Assembly: GCF_901000735.1 (NCBI RefSeq)
Contig: NC_081546.1
Span: 26,745,527-26,809,526 of the forward strand
DNA: 64,000 nt
Source: Corylus avellana
Lineage: Eukaryota > Streptophyta > Magnoliopsida > Fagales > Betulaceae
Direction of reading: 5' to 3'
Shown here: positions 21,247 to 33,551 of the stretch, piece after piece
How positions within the stretch are numbered: the stretch's first letter is position 1
How the letters are laid out: each line of letters starts with the position of its first letter
The notes under the pieces: model-generated
What the model was told of the DNA's origin: nothing
The model's input: the letters and a program-made list of their open reading frames with translations, nothing else
Databases searched by the model: none
Position numbers and translations under genes: made by a program

Positions 21247-22072
21247 GTATAAAATATATGTGAATAGTAGCATTATGTATACATTCACTTCTCTATCTTG
21301 CTTTAAGAGAAATTAAGAAGCTCCTGAAGATATTTTCACCATCTCCTCGTGAGATTCAGCCTCTTTCGGTTCTTGTTCTGTTGCTCTGGAGCGTCTCTCC
21401 ATCTTCTCTAGCTGTTGCTTCATAAGTAGTTCCCTTTACGAAACTTTGCTTAGGATTACTGCCTTATGTGGCGACCCTAGTTCTTTTAATGCACCGAGTT
21501 ATTTATTTGACCAATTCCCAATAGTTTTAGGTTTTACAACACTTATTTCGATCTAGTAGCTTTGAGGCTGTTATTTGGGTTGCCCTCCCTTTGTTTTTAT
21601 TTTTTATATTGTAATCCTCCCATTTTCCCATCCCCAATTTTTAATAGAACATATATATATATGGTGCGTGCGTGTGTCTGTGGACAGAAAGAGATGAGTG
21701 AAATTTTACTGGAAATCACATATGAAAAAATAAACGGTCAAGATTGTAAGATTGTTAGAGAATTTTAGTTATTTTTTCACATGATGCAATCTTGACTAAT
21801 AATCTCCAATATTGATATTTTCACTCAACGCAAGCCAACTCGAGAGAAATGAAAATGATCAAGAGGGTGAAGATGACTTTTTTATAATTTTATTATTTTC
21901 TGTGTTTTCTTTTCCATATTTCAATGTTGTTGTCTTTTGCTTTATTTTACTCTTGTTTTCTATTCTTTATTTGGTTGAAGAAAATGATTGAATTGAATGT
22001 AAATGTAAATCATGGATTTCCTAAACTAGTAGCACCTGGCAGGGTTAATGTCAACCACTATGTGTTGAAAAT

Positions 22073-22193
22073 GATTTTTTTTTTTTTTTTTTTGACATGT
22101 CGACATAAGGGAAGAGGGAGGGGGAATTCGAACTAGTGACCTCCGCTTCATAAGGTGTGTGTCCACTGCTGCTTGAGCACCCGTTGGAAACAA
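22073..22193 (-). mobile_element. tRNA-derived SINE, copy A1
   Basis: Read on the minus strand there is an RNA polymerase III A-box-like segment, then a B-box-like GGTCACTAGTTCGAAT, and a poly-A tail (the T run at 22075-22093). It is flanked by an 8-bp target-site duplication TTGAAAAT (22065-22072 and 22194-22201). The block B counterpart is 55679-55801. Confidence 0.8.
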
Positions 22194-23455
22194 TTGAAAA
22201 TAAAAATTGTAGGCAATACTTTGTGTCCTAAAAGAAATAGGGTATAGAGTATATATGGTTGGCCTTAATTAAGATTTGTCAATCTCACAGCAATTTATTA
22301 TTATTCAACAAAATAAATGAAAAGAAATGTGGAACCGCTATAAGTTGTACAGCCGAAATAATTCACTCCTTAATTAATTACCAAATTTATAAAAAAACTC
22401 ACAACTAAACATAGGAAAAGATCAAATTTAGTCCTTATATTTTGTACAATTTCAGTTTAGTCCTTTATTTTTTTTATTCCAACAATTAGGTTATTAAATT
22501 TTACCCATATTTTAAATAGACGCTTCCATCAATTTGTCATCTAATTAATTGACGGTATTCTTCGTCAAACTAATAAACCAATGCCACGAACCAAATTTGA
22601 CATGTCACGTGTTAGTTATGGCAAATTTACTTTATATTACAAATATACCTTAAATAAAAAATAATAATAAAATGGAAAACCAAATTTTGTAGAAAACCAA
22701 ATTTTGTAGCTAACCATAGAGGAAAAGATAGCCCAATTCATTGGACAAATTAATTCAATTTGTTAAGCTTTTGTCTTCACAAAAACCAGTTAATTAAAGT
22801 TGAGTAGAATCATTAAGATTTGTGACTTGGAAATGGAGTTTAGAAACAAGGGCACCTCTTTTACACGTGCTTTAACTCTCACCCTTGAATTTCATTATGA
22901 TGTTATGCTAAATAATCACTTATTTTAAAAATTATATATAAAAAAAATTTAATTATTTAATTAATACTTTAAGAAAACTAATAGTAGAGCAAACTTGGGA
23001 ACCATCTTATAAGAAGTTATAAAAAAACCTTTTAGAATGTAAAACCAATTAATAGGTACTTTCGGTTTTTTGATTCTTTCTAATGCGGAATGCGATCCTT
23101 GTCATTCTTATAGCGTTAGCAGTAACTTTCTTTAATATAATTTTATTTTATGTTTTTTTTTTTTAAAAAAAAAATTAGAGAATAAAGCTGCTTTTACTTT
23201 TCTATTAAAAAAACTCAACAATAGTTTCTATTTTCCATTTTCTATACGGCATTTAAATATTTTTTCAAATAAATGTTAAGAAAAAGAGACTAGAGAAAAT
23301 TATTTTCTTATATTAAAATAATGTTAAGAAAAGCAAAAGTGTTTAATGTTCCCTTGGTTTAAGGAACTCCAAGAGAATCGGGTGCTAGTGCTTTTATGCT
23401 TTCCTTCTAATAATAATAATATATATTTTTTTGGTATGCTTTTTAGTATATTATT

Positions 23456-23580
23456 ATTATTATTATTATTATTATTTTTGACATGTCTGCACAAGAGGAG
23501 GGAGGTGGATTCGAATTAGTGACCTTCGTTTCATTAGGCGTGGTTCCAGCCGATTGAGCCACCTCTTAAGGACACCTTAA
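23456..23580 (-). mobile_element. tRNA-derived SINE, copy A2
   Basis: Same family as the element at 22073. The minus strand shows GGTGGCTCAATCGGCTGG (A box) and GGTCACTAATTCGAATCC (B box), then a tail of AAT repeats. A perfect 9-bp target-site duplication TATATTATT lies at 23447-23455 and 23581-23589. Counterpart in B: 57061-57185. Confidence 0.85.
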
Positions 23581-24219
23581 TATATTATTGGATCATGATT
23601 CTTTTCATTTCACCTTAAATGGAGATGATTTATCCTATAATCAAATTTAATATTATTAAATTTAACGGTGTAAATAATGCCACGTCATTTAAATTTTTTT
23701 GACCAACATGTCGACATACTTACCATTTGACTTTTTCTAGCATATTGCATGGCCCTCGACAAGAACCAAACGGCTCAACTACCCTAACCCACGTTAATGA
23801 TAACATACAATTGTGGAATCATACGAGCAATTGGCCATTTTCTTTTCTTGCATGTTGAATGTCGAGTCAACTTCAAGGTGTGGGAACTTTAATGCACCCA
23901 ACTGGTCACCAACTAAACCTAAACGTGTCAAATTGTACCGTTTTAGGTGAACCCCCAAAAATGGCTTATGGCTATGGTCAGTTACAAGGTTACTTGAGAT
24001 TTTCTTTCCTCTCAAATAACCACTTGTACAATATGTGTTTTAAATATGCTGCAATGATGATTAGTTTGTGATACCAAAAGATAAGCTAATTATATTGCGC
24101 ATGGATTAATCAAGACAGTAGTTAAACAAGTAATAAATAATATTTAGATAGAAGAATCCCAATGGTTCGGACTTGAGTAGGCTAAAAAAAGATATACAAC
24201 CTTGATAATTAGAGCGGTG

Positions 24220-24531
24220 TTCCACAGAATATATGACTCATACCCCTTTACGTTCTTTAAATTATATTGGTGATGTAGTTACCGAGATCAATGTAGTTAA
24301 TTATGTCTCTTCTAGAAGTTGGTTAGCTATCTCCCTCATCGTGAAGTAGAACTGACTAATACTAAGTCGAAGGGTCGAGAAACTCAAAACCACTATTCTT
24401 GAATAACTTGAAGTCTGGCCTTCTTTCTTTTCGCACCATTACGGATACAAAAATAATGGGAAAAATTGGATATAACTGTCAATTGCTCCTATCGAAAATA
24501 GGATTGACTACAGATTCGAGCCATAGCACTT
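24220..24531. other. Probable plastid DNA insertion (NUPT), cut by the gap, A
   Basis: The sequence from about 24360 (GGGTCGAGAAACTC onwards) through ATTACGGATACAAAAATAATG resembles the plastid inverted-repeat spacer near ycf15/trnL-CAA, as remembered. It is identical in context to 57830-58263 in block B. The 100-N gap removes the right side. The plastid origin is inference from memory and needs an alignment. Confidence 0.4.
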
Positions 24532-24631
24532 NNNNNNNNNNNNNNNNNNNNNNNNNNNNNNNNNNNNNNNNNNNNNNNNNNNNNNNNNNNNNNNNNNNNN
24601 NNNNNNNNNNNNNNNNNNNNNNNNNNNNNNN
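24532..24631. other. Assembly gap of exactly 100 Ns
   Basis: A round 100-N run is the conventional marker for a join of unknown size. It sits exactly where block A stops matching block B. Confidence 0.98.
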
Positions 24632-26450
24632 TATCCATTCATATAAATTTCAACAATTTTTTCAATAGTCTTTATGAAATTATAATTTTACCACAGATAA
24701 AAAAATAAAGGAAAAAAAAAATCTCTAGCATGATTTAGGAGTAGTTGACCAATCCCAATAACTTTTTAAAGGTGGTTCAACTATCCCTGAGGCCGATTTT
24801 GGAGGTGGCCGAACTACCTACATCACCTTTAGGGTGGTTATGAACCATGCACCCCCATAACCAAGCCACCAACAATAATCAATTTTAGAGGTGGTCAAAC
24901 ATCCGATTATCACCTTTGGGGATGGTTCATCCACCCTCTAATAGTTGGTTTTGGGAGGAGTGGTTGAACTACTCTCATTGCCATTGGGGTGGTTTGGACA
25001 CCTCGAAGGCTAATTATGAGGGCGGTCAACCTAATAACAAGTAAAGCTTTATGGTTTCAAAATGAGTTTATAAATATATGTGGTATGTCTCTTTAACAAA
25101 ATTATCCCATATGAATTTCGATAATTTTTCAATAGAGTTCTTATGAAATTATAAATTTTGATCCAATAAAAAATTATAAAAAAATGAAGAAAAAAAACTT
25201 AGTTCAAGGGTGGTCGAACCACCGCATGATAGTAGGGGTATAAAAAAAAAACCGAATACCAACCGGGAAACTGGTTGGAAAAAACCGGTAACCGGGTGCC
25301 CGGTTCCGGTTTCGGTTTTTGGCACCCGGTTATAACCGGATAACCTGGTATATATATAAAATAATATATATTTTAATTTTAATTTTTAATTTTTATAGGG
25401 CATTTTTAAACATTGAATTTTTATTGCATTTGTAAACATTGGATTTTAAGGGCATTTTTAAACAGTGAAATTTTAGGACATTTTTAAACATTGGATTTTT
25501 ATTTTTTTTAGGCCCAAAAAGCCAAAAACAATGATTTTTTTGGTTTTTTTTTTTGAACAATCACAACAAAGCCCAACTTATTAAGACAAAAAATGCTAAT
25601 TGTGTTTTGTAAAAAATGGGCAAAAAATTGTTAAATTAAGCACAAAAAGTATACTCAATACCTCAAATAAGCCCAAAAATTAGGCCAAATACCTAAAATA
25701 AGCCCAAAATGATTTTTTTTTTTTTTAAAAAAAAATGGTTACCTGATCCGAATAACCGAGTACCAACCAGAACCGGCCGGTTATTGTATAACCGGGTAAC
25801 CGGCTCCGATTCTCCAAAAAAAAAAAAAAAATCAGGTACCGTGATTTTGGTTCCCGGTTTTGGCCAATAATCGGGAACTGGGACCAGGTTGACACCCCTA
25901 CCACATAGGTCTTTAGGTGTAGCCAACCACCTCCTCTAGCCAATCCTAGGAGTGGTCAGCCCACCCTAAGGACTATTTGGGGGTGATTCAGCCATCCTTG
26001 GAGGCCGGTTCTGAGGGTGGTTGAACTACCCCCATCACCCTTGAACAGGGACGGAATCAAGAAATTTTATGGGAGGGAGCTAGCCAATTTTTTTTTCTTT
26101 TTTCTTTTTTCGGTTCTTTAGAATTTTTTTTATTAAAAAAAAAAAAATTTTTTGGTTGTTTTTTTATGAATTAAAGACTATCGTAAGGTCTAAAAAATTA
26201 AGAAAATGACCAAAAAATTTAAAAATAGGGCCAATTTTTTTTTTTTCCCTTATTTTACTGCCCCCTGGAATATGGTTTATCTACCTTTCTTGTCCATTTT
26301 GATGGTTGTTTCCTAGTTATTAGTTCTAAGGGTGGTCCATCGCCATTGAGGATGGTTCAACTACTCATAGTGGTAGATTTTAAGGGTGGCCAAACCATCC
26401 ATCACCCTTGTCAGTGGCCAATTCTAAGGGTGGCAATAAAGTGAACAATA
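24632..26450. repeat. Degenerate GGTGGTTgAACyACC repeat field
   Basis: Dozens of degenerate copies of GGTGGTT-AAC-ACC, often followed by CATCACCTTTGGG, occur on the plus strand. A ~90-bp piece at 24635-24720 recurs at 25108-25200, showing a larger repeat unit of about 470 bp. The field is interrupted by the hAT-like element at 25231-25897. No gene is seen. Confidence 0.7.
25231..25897. mobile_element. Non-autonomous hAT-like element
   Basis: The left end TAGGGGTATAAAA and the reverse complement of the right end, TAGGGGTGTCAACC, are short terminal inverted repeats. Subterminal regions are packed with ACCGG/CCGGTT motifs on both sides, as in many plant hAT MITEs that start CAGGGGTGTCAA. Flanking 8-mers (CGCATGAT and CACATAGG) are only partly alike, so the target duplication is eroded. 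Confidence 0.55.
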
Positions 26451-27779
26451 CATTAATATCTTTTGGTGATGCCTCACAGTAGACTCATTACTTTGTTCTA
26501 TTTATATAAAAGGTATGTACGAACTACAAGGAATTTAAAATACAAATAATGAAAGGAGTTGTGTACAGGAATAGAGAAAGCAAAACTTCAAGAGGAGGTG
26601 GTTTGGCGAAACTTGAGCTGCAGCTTTGCTCTTACGTGTACACTGAAGAATTCAATTCAATAAGCAAAACCACACTTATTGCCTTTGAAGGTGGTTTGAC
26701 CATAAGATCCATCATATAGATAGACAACAGTCTACTCATTTCAATTTGGGTCCAAAGAGTTTTTGACAATGGTGACAGTGCCTTTAGCCCTATAATGATA
26801 TTTTACTCCCGTGTCCCTGGCCTAGATTGTAGTAAGCTTGCCCATAATAATTGAGCAATAAAAAAAGGCAGCTTAAGTATTTTTGGCTAACACCTTGTAT
26901 ATATAAAATGCTTGTTTGTTGGTCATAACTACGGTGAAGATGATTCTAGTTGGAAAATGCAGATGGTTTTTTTTTTTCTTTTCTTCAAAATTACTTACAA
27001 AATCTATTGGATTGTGTAAAAACTGGGGACCGAGTTCAAACCCCCGAAGCAAGCAATCAACAACAAATATGCATAAATTAATTAGCAAATAGAAAAAAAA
27101 TCAAAACCATAACACAAGTATTTTTTTTTTTTTTTTTGAAGGAATAACACAAGTATTTTTGTTACAAGTGAAAAACCCAATAAACACATCAAAAGAAAAA
27201 ACCATTATGGACAACTAAATCCAAAAAATCACTATCACAAAAAAATTTATATTACAGACACTAGAAGTACTTACAACCACTTGTAAATCATAGACTCTGT
27301 AAGACAACAAGCTTCATGTTTTCTTCTAAACTCGACATTCTTCTTGTAGTGCATTTTCTCACCAATCTTTCAGTAGACTCTCTGGTAGAAGAAGGTAATG
27401 TATGGGTGTGGTTAGAACAACAACAACATTTCAAGAGAAGGAAACTTTAAGCTCAATGCATCCTCTATTAGAATCAAGTTAGCAAGAACTTCTAAAAACT
27501 CACTCTAGGTCAAAGTTTATTACCTTGCTTATCTAAACAAATGGGCATAAGGTTATATATATTTATATGAGAGCCCAAAAAGTCACAAAGAAACCCTTCA
27601 AAATTTTGAAAATCACAGCAAGCTTCGTGAAAACTTCATGATGAAATTATTCTTTATTCTCAGTCATGACGGCTGCTACGCATTGCCATGAAGAAATGCT
27701 AGGATTCTATCGTTAATTCTCTGACACTTGTCAGGTCTTGGATATTTATGTCATAACGGGATTCTGAAGCCGTGATTAT
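26451..27779. other. Intergenic region without recognisable gene
   Basis: A/T-rich sequence with poly-A/T runs. Open frames are short, do not resemble known proteins, and show no exon-like borders that I trust. Confidence 0.5.
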
Positions 27780-27932
27780 TGTTAGAATATTATATATTAT
27801 TCTATAGGTTTATTCCATATTTTAATTAGTCTAGGGTTTCTTACTTATAACTCTTAGCCTTTCTATATATAGAGGCCTATGTAATCATCATTTATCATCA
27901 ATAGAAGAGATATAGTCTATTAGATGCTTCCA

Positions 27933-27963
<31 letters not shown>

Positions 27964-27991
27964 ATTCTTCCGCTCCATAATATATTTAACA
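27780..27991 (+). mobile_element. Possible short solo LTR
   Basis: The segment begins TGTTAGAATATTATATATT, ends in TTTAACA, and contains a TATA box (CTATATATAGAGGCC near 27863) followed by a leader with ATCATCAATAGAAG, the usual plan of small plant LTRs. The 5 bases on each side do not match, so a target duplication is not supported. Confidence 0.45.
27930..27962. repeat. (CT)n microsatellite
   Basis: About 14 CT units within the possible LTR leader. Confidence 0.9.
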
Positions 27992-28612
27992 ATGACAAAA
28001 TGAACCAAAGAGTTCAAAAGGCATTTCCTCACCTTCTTCTTCATGATGGGCTTTTGACGATTTCCTAACGAAACCTCACAGAGAGTTGAGCAATCTTTCA
28101 AACTTGGGTTGTCGTGACAGCGTCTTGAAGAAAGCTCGCAAAAACTTAAAAACAATTGCAGACCCTTGTGATTTGAAAAGAACAACTAGTGATCTGGTTT
28201 TAAAATACTCAATAAGGCTAATTTCTAAAAACTAACATAGAGTTTGAAATTATGGGAACAATCATGACTTTTCGGTTGTAAGCATCGACACATCATGGAA
28301 AACAATAAAAAAAAAAAAAAAAGGATTTTCCAACACAATTGCAAACAAACAGAGAAAATTTATTACAATCATAATTAAACTAAATATGTCTCAAACCCAC
28401 ATCCTGCCCTTGCCCAAACATGTAAGATACATTTATTAGAGACAATCTCATTGAGTGATTCAAGCAAATATAATGGAAAAGGTAAAACACCTCATAACTT
28501 TTTTCTTTTTTTTTTTTTTAAAAAAACATTAATTAGTCACTAGTATAAAACCTCTCTATCTTGTGGGCTAAGAGAAGCCAAACATGAGTAATCAACCCTC
28601 CACCTCGCCTTT

Positions 28613-29664
28613 GAGCATTCCCAGCAGATACCCGGTCATCTTCCCTAAGTTTAAGGATTCAAACTACTTTTTGCTTCTCTATATCAATTTGCACCCCAAT
28701 AACTTCCATTAATGCTTCCTTATATCATTCAAATATTATTATTTTTATTTTACCTTTTTTATATTTTATTCCTTTAATTTAACCTTTCTTTCTCTCTCTC
28801 ATCTCATCTCATCTCATCTCATCTCCGTCTTCTTCTTTCCTTTCTTTCCCTTCCAGCCACACCTATTTCCCTCTCTGCCTCACTCATCTCCATCTCACTC
28901 TCTGCCTCACTCTCTCGATCTCCTTGAATGGTGAAGTCTGGTGAGCATATATGATTTCTCTCTCTCATCTCATCTCATCTCATCTCCATCTTCTTCTTTC
29001 CTTTCTTTCCCTTCCAGCGGCACCTCTTTCCCTCTCTGCCTCACTCATCTCCATCTCACTCTCTGCCTCACTCTCTTGATCTCCTTGAATGGTGAAGTCT
29101 GGTGAGCATATGTGAGAACCTTGAAGTTTGGTTTGATCGGTCTGGGTTTCTGGGTTTTTGTTGGGTCTTGATCGGTTTCTGTTGGGTCTTGATCGGTGAT
29201 TCAGTCTGGGTTTTTGCTGCATCGTCTCATCTTCTCCGAGTTCTCTGTTTGGGTCCCAAGAAATGGAGGAAAATGAAGATGTGAAAACGGAGGAAAACGA
29301 AAACGAAGGAAAACGAAAACGAAGATGCTTCACGGTCCCAACATGGATGAAAGTTGAGAGGTTGAAGATGATGGAGTTTTTACAGCAAGAGGTTGTGTTC
29401 AGAGAGGGATGGCGTGTTGACAAGAAAGAGAAAGAGGATGCGTTGAGAGTTGGGCTAACAGGAGAGAGAAAGAGTTTTTTTTTTCAATTTAATAAGCTTT
29501 TGGATCGCTACAGTTGAACCCGATGTTTTGGGTTCAACTGTAGCATCTGATGGTTTAGGGAACCATATAGGGAATCTGCTGTGGGACGTTTTTTGCAATT
29601 TTTTAGACATATTTCCTAAATTTAGGAAACAAACTCTCTAATAGGGAGTCTGCTGGGAATGCTC
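28613..29664. mobile_element. PIF/Harbinger-like non-autonomous element inside the DUF594 pseudogene
   Basis: Ends GAGCATTCCCAGCAGA at the left and its near-complement TCTGCTGGGAATGCTC at the right form terminal inverted repeats. Flanks are TTT and TTA, consistent with a decayed 3-bp TTA/TAA target duplication, which is usual for PIF/Harbinger. The insertion site is precise because the pre-insertion reading frame (AEQLR|RGGG) is known from copy A. Inside are a ~160-bp tandem duplication (28790-28955 and 28960-29115) and GC-richer, gene-like sequence; no transposase is recognisable. Confidence 0.8.
28790..29115. repeat. Tandem duplication inside the Harbinger-like element
   Basis: Two ~160-bp units share (CTCAT)n tracts, TCCTTTCTTTCCCTTCCAGC and GAATGGTGAAGTCTGGTGAGC. 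They differ at few positions. Confidence 0.85.
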
Positions 29665-31737
29665 TTAGTTGTTCTGCATGAAAATCCATTGGGCAGTTAC
29701 TTGCTGCATAACACAACATCTCTACCCAAACACTGCTTATGATGTGCCACTTGTTCTCCTTCTCCATCAGGCTTCTAGAAAGTCTTTGCGCGTCTTGAAG
29801 CACATGCCAATTAGATGTGATGATGCTTTCCTCACTTCTATCGGAGTCAGATTCCTCTAGAAGTCCTTGATCAGATCCCAAAATTACACAGGCTTTGTGT
29901 TCATCTCTTATTATTGATGACCCAGTTCTTAAGAACTTCATCAATTTAGTGTAGGCATGATGAAATATTATGTCCGTTGTGGTAGTGCATAACATGTGCA
30001 GTCGCAAGGCAAGAAGGTACATCATGTAGTTTGACAGCAATTTGCTCGTTTCTACATGGGAGTTTACAGTGTTGTATAAAACAATATCTGAATCATAACA
30101 TATGTCTGTTGCAATGTGCCATATGGTAATGCTCTTGTCGAAATTCCTTTTAACACTCCATCTAAATTGGTTGAGGCATCCATGCCTTTCAAGTGCCCAT
30201 TGACCTCTTTGGGTGATGGCCTTTGGGTCTCTCACTTGATCCACCTCTTTCAACTCCTATACTATCACTTCTTTCAATACCATGGGCAAGTCCACTCGCT
30301 TCCTATTGCAACTCTTTCTGAACTCCATGTCCAAGCCACGAAACTTGATAATTCTACTAAACTTTAACTGCTTGTCGTGAAGACAAAAACTTAACAAATT
30401 GAATTGTCCCAATGAATTTGACCACTTCTTCCTCCTACATGACCATGAGCCAAGAACTCGCAAACACTGCAGCATAATCGGCATATTATGGTGCTTAATC
30501 ATCTGGATTATTGCCCAATCTGAGAAGGTAGTAGTATGATTTGATAAACCTCTAGAATGATAGTTATAATTAGCACCACAAAGGTATATACGACTTCCCA
30601 ATTACGATGATGTAAACATTTCTTGAATAGAACTGTGAATCCACATAAAGTAAATACTATACTGAAGAAACTGATAATACGCAAAATGCAACCTTTCCGT
30701 GTATATATAATAGGTGCCTTTGTATAGAGCACGTCATACATGAAGCCAAGTTCAGCATCTATGATTTTGAACATGTCCTCCACCGAATATGCATCAATCG
30801 ACATCCATGGAAGACATTCGTGAAAGGGCTTATAGAACCAATTCTCAAGGTGAGGTTTCAAGCAATCAAAGCGGTAATAAGCCTTTAAGATTAATTCTAG
30901 ACCGGGAATGTCCCTTGGTAGCTCTAAGAATAAAGGAGAAACATTTTCTTGTTTATCAATTTCCTCTACGGTTAAACCAGAGTTTTTCAGTGCTGACTTG
31001 AGAGCCCATGCTAGCTCTCCATACTTGATTATTCCGGCCAAAAACATCGGCAAGTATACAAATGAGAGCGTGGTTATGTTGCTTAGTGTAGTCCAATACC
31101 TAATGAGGATATAAACTACAATGCCCACTTGGAAGATCAGGTTAAGTAATTGCCTTAATCCCAATCTATTATCTTCTATTGAGTAGGCAGTAATGGTATC
31201 TGGGTTTCCAAGTTGCACTAAAAGCAAAGGTGCCAACAGTGCCTCTAGTTCCCTAGGGACGTTTTGCTGATCAGTGTATTTGATTTCTATCCCACTGAGC
31301 TTGCCTATGACAACCTTTGTGACAGAACCAGACAAAAAGTAGGTGGACCAAACTGTGAATCTTATCCAAAATCCTGGTATGTATCTTCTGCGGTTTCCAA
31401 AGAGAGTGAGAACAGTTTGCAAGGCAAAGCTCACAAAAACTAGTATCTCGATTCCCCAATCGTTCCATAGCATCTTCAGTAGTCCTAGCATCTTCGTTAG
31501 TAGTCTTAGCATTTCTCCTATCGAGAGTGTAATAAAAAATGTTAGAATATTAATTAAATGATTAAATTAACAATTTATTATCGGATAAATTAAGTTTTGA
31601 AATAAATGGTGATTTAATATGGTACCTACGAGGTTTTATGTTGGCAAAATTATGTGTCAAAACAAATTGGTGCAAGTCTATACCACCCAACATATGCCTT
31701 GCCCCCTTCAATCAATACTAGTTATTGTCTTCTCTCA

Positions 31738-32436
31738 AAAAAAAAAAAAAAAAACTAGTTATTGTCATTAAAATAACGAAAGGCTTGGCATATATCAACA
31801 GAGGCTGAAATCTGAAATAAGAAATAGGAGTCTCGGGTGTTGGACATCTTGTAAAAAGAAATAGAACTTAGAGGCCAAATCACTCTATTGGAATGGCTAT
31901 CCCAATAGAATATTAATTATTAATTAAATGATTAAATCAACAATTTTCTATCACCTTAATTATATGTAAGACCCCACCTAGTTGACACACAATATTGTCC
32001 GCTTTTCGCTTTCCTAAATCAGACTTTCCATGAGGTCGCTCATCCTAGTACTACTCTCGCATAAGCTTGCTTAAATGCGGAGTTCTAATGAGATCATGTC
32101 CATCATGGCTTTAAAACGCATTGTTGTCATGAAGGGTGTAAGTATACATATAAGCACGTACATCTCCATCTCCATACCGAGACAATGTGGGACATCACAT
32201 TATACTTTTGAGATAACAAGTGATCTAAAAATATTGTCAATTTCTATGATTGTGAAACTTTTATCTTAAGGTGTCTCGAGTGTACACCCCTCTCCCAACA
32301 TTTAAAAATTAATAATAAAGAGAAAATGAATACTAGCTATCAAGTTTCTTATCATAAACTTGCCATCATATGAGACTTTGTTTCAAAAATAGGAGCGTAG
32401 CAAAACTATTTAATTANNNNNNNNNNNNNNNNNNNN

Positions 32437-32467
<31 letters not shown>

Positions 32468-33120
32468 AGTTATTGTCATTGAAATAACAAAAGGCTTGGC
32501 ATATATCAATAGATAGGCTGAAATCTGAAATAAGAAATAGGAGTCTCGAGTGTTGGACATCTTGTAACAAGAACTAGAACTTAGAGGCCAAATCACTCTA
32601 TTGGAATGGCTATCCCAATAGAATATTAATTATTAATTAAATGATTAAATCAACAATTTTTTATCATCTTATATGTAAGACCCCACCTAGTTAACACACA
32701 ATATTATTCGCTTTTGGCTCTCTCAAACCAGACTTCCCATGAGGTCACTCATCCTGATACTACTCTCGCATAAGCTTGCTTAAATGCGGAGTTCTAATGG
32801 GATCATGATCATCATGACTTTAAAACGCATTGTTGTTAAGAAACGTGTAAGTATACATATAATCACATCTCCATCTCCATACTCAGACGATGTGAGACAT
32901 CACATTATACTTTTGAGATAACAAGTAATCTAAAAATATTGTCAATTTCTATGATTGTGAAACTTTTATCTTAAGGTGTCTCGAGTGTACACCCCTCTCC
33001 CAACATTTAAAAATTAATAATAAAGAGAAAATGAATACTAGCTATCAAGTTTCTTATCATAAACTTGCCATCATATGAGACTTTGTTTCAAAAATAGGAG
33101 CGTAGCAAAACTATTTAATT
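31738..33120. repeat. Direct ~680-bp duplication on both sides of a 20-N gap
   Basis: 31738-32416 and 32437-33120 match closely, both starting with a poly-A run then ACTAGTTATTGTCATT and ending at CTATTTAATTA. A third, shorter relative is at 35690-35820. The 20-N gap (32417-32436) lies exactly between the units, next to a poly-A run, so one unit could be an assembly artefact; scattered differences argue for two haplotypes or two real copies. Confidence 0.85.
32417..32436. other. Assembly gap of 20 Ns
   Basis: Sits between two copies of the same ~680-bp sequence and beside a long A run. Confidence 0.98.
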
Positions 33121-33129
33121 AAGAAAAGG

Positions 33130-33495
33130 CACACTGAAAAATAAAAATATCAAGTATATATACCTTAGAGCGCAGATGATATATATATCTTCCTTTTACC
33201 TGCAAAATGTTAATTGAGCTTTTATTTCCAAAAACAACATTCTACAATTGTATTAGGAATTCAACAGTCCACTTATATATATATAAAGCATAATTAGTCT
33301 GGTTTCATACAAATAGTGAAAAAAGAGAGAGAAAAACAAAAAAAGTATTTCCTATCCCCACGTCAGAAAACGCTAGTCAGAAAAAAAATTGTTTTTTTAT
33401 AAATATATTTATAAATTTCCATCTTCAATTTCTTTCCTAGGCCTTGTTCTTTCCATGGACCGATTCAAACAATAATGACCACCAAAGCAGCAAAA

Positions 33496-33551
<56 letters not shown>

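Larger units (their letters stand above)
3226..24531. repeat. Segmental duplication, block A
   Basis: Block A matches 37568-58136 collinearly and in the same orientation, including introns, intergenic DNA, SINEs and microsatellites. The shift between copies drifts from about 34.4 kb on the left to 33.6 kb on the right because of indels. Major differences are an A-only insertion at ~3345-3612, the A-only 11-bp repeat array (5094-6031 versus 39481-39902 in B), and an extra 128-bp tandem unit in the PRORP intron. The block ends exactly at the 100-N gap, while B continues. It could be a real tandem duplication or an unpurged haplotype. Confidence 0.93.
28533..31512 (-). pseudogene. DUF4220/DUF594 gene, middle copy (broken three times)
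   Basis: The minus strand encodes a protein clearly related to the gene at 6468-8375 along its whole length, but more diverged than copies A and B are from each other. Three lesions are visible. A 1-base loss near 30523-30526 (GAGAAGG where copy A has GAGAAAGG) shifts the frame after IILLP. A TAG at 30257-30259 replaces a Gln codon. A 1,052-bp transposon at 28613-29664 splits the last 30 or so codons, with the remaining tail (ending YTSD) at 28533-28609. The start (MLRLLTKMLGLLKML) also carries a small internal repeat. Non-functional as a full-length protein; family function unknown. Confidence 0.92.

Noticed and set aside
23859..24071. 70-codon frame identical in both blocks (also 57464-57676)
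   Set aside because: Identity is explained by the duplication; no family resemblance or promoter context supports a gene.
24399..24668. 89-codon frame with a block of X residues
   Set aside because: Runs through the 100-N gap; it joins two contigs and is not real.
24741..26440. Repeated GGTGGTT motifs considered as a CRISPR-like array
   Set aside because: Spacing is irregular, repeats are degenerate, and the genome is a plant nuclear genome.
27780..27991. Full retrotransposon at the solo-LTR-like segment
   Set aside because: No second LTR, primer-binding site or coding region nearby, and flanking 5-mers do not match.
28980..29517. Frames of 147 and 84 codons inside the Harbinger-like element
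   Set aside because: Overlap each other on opposite strands over low-complexity CTCAT and GAAAACGA tracts; possibly captured fragments, but no gene can be supported.
32414..32596. Minus-strand frame ending in X residues
   Set aside because: Runs into the 20-N gap and is mostly a poly-Phe stretch from the poly-A tract.
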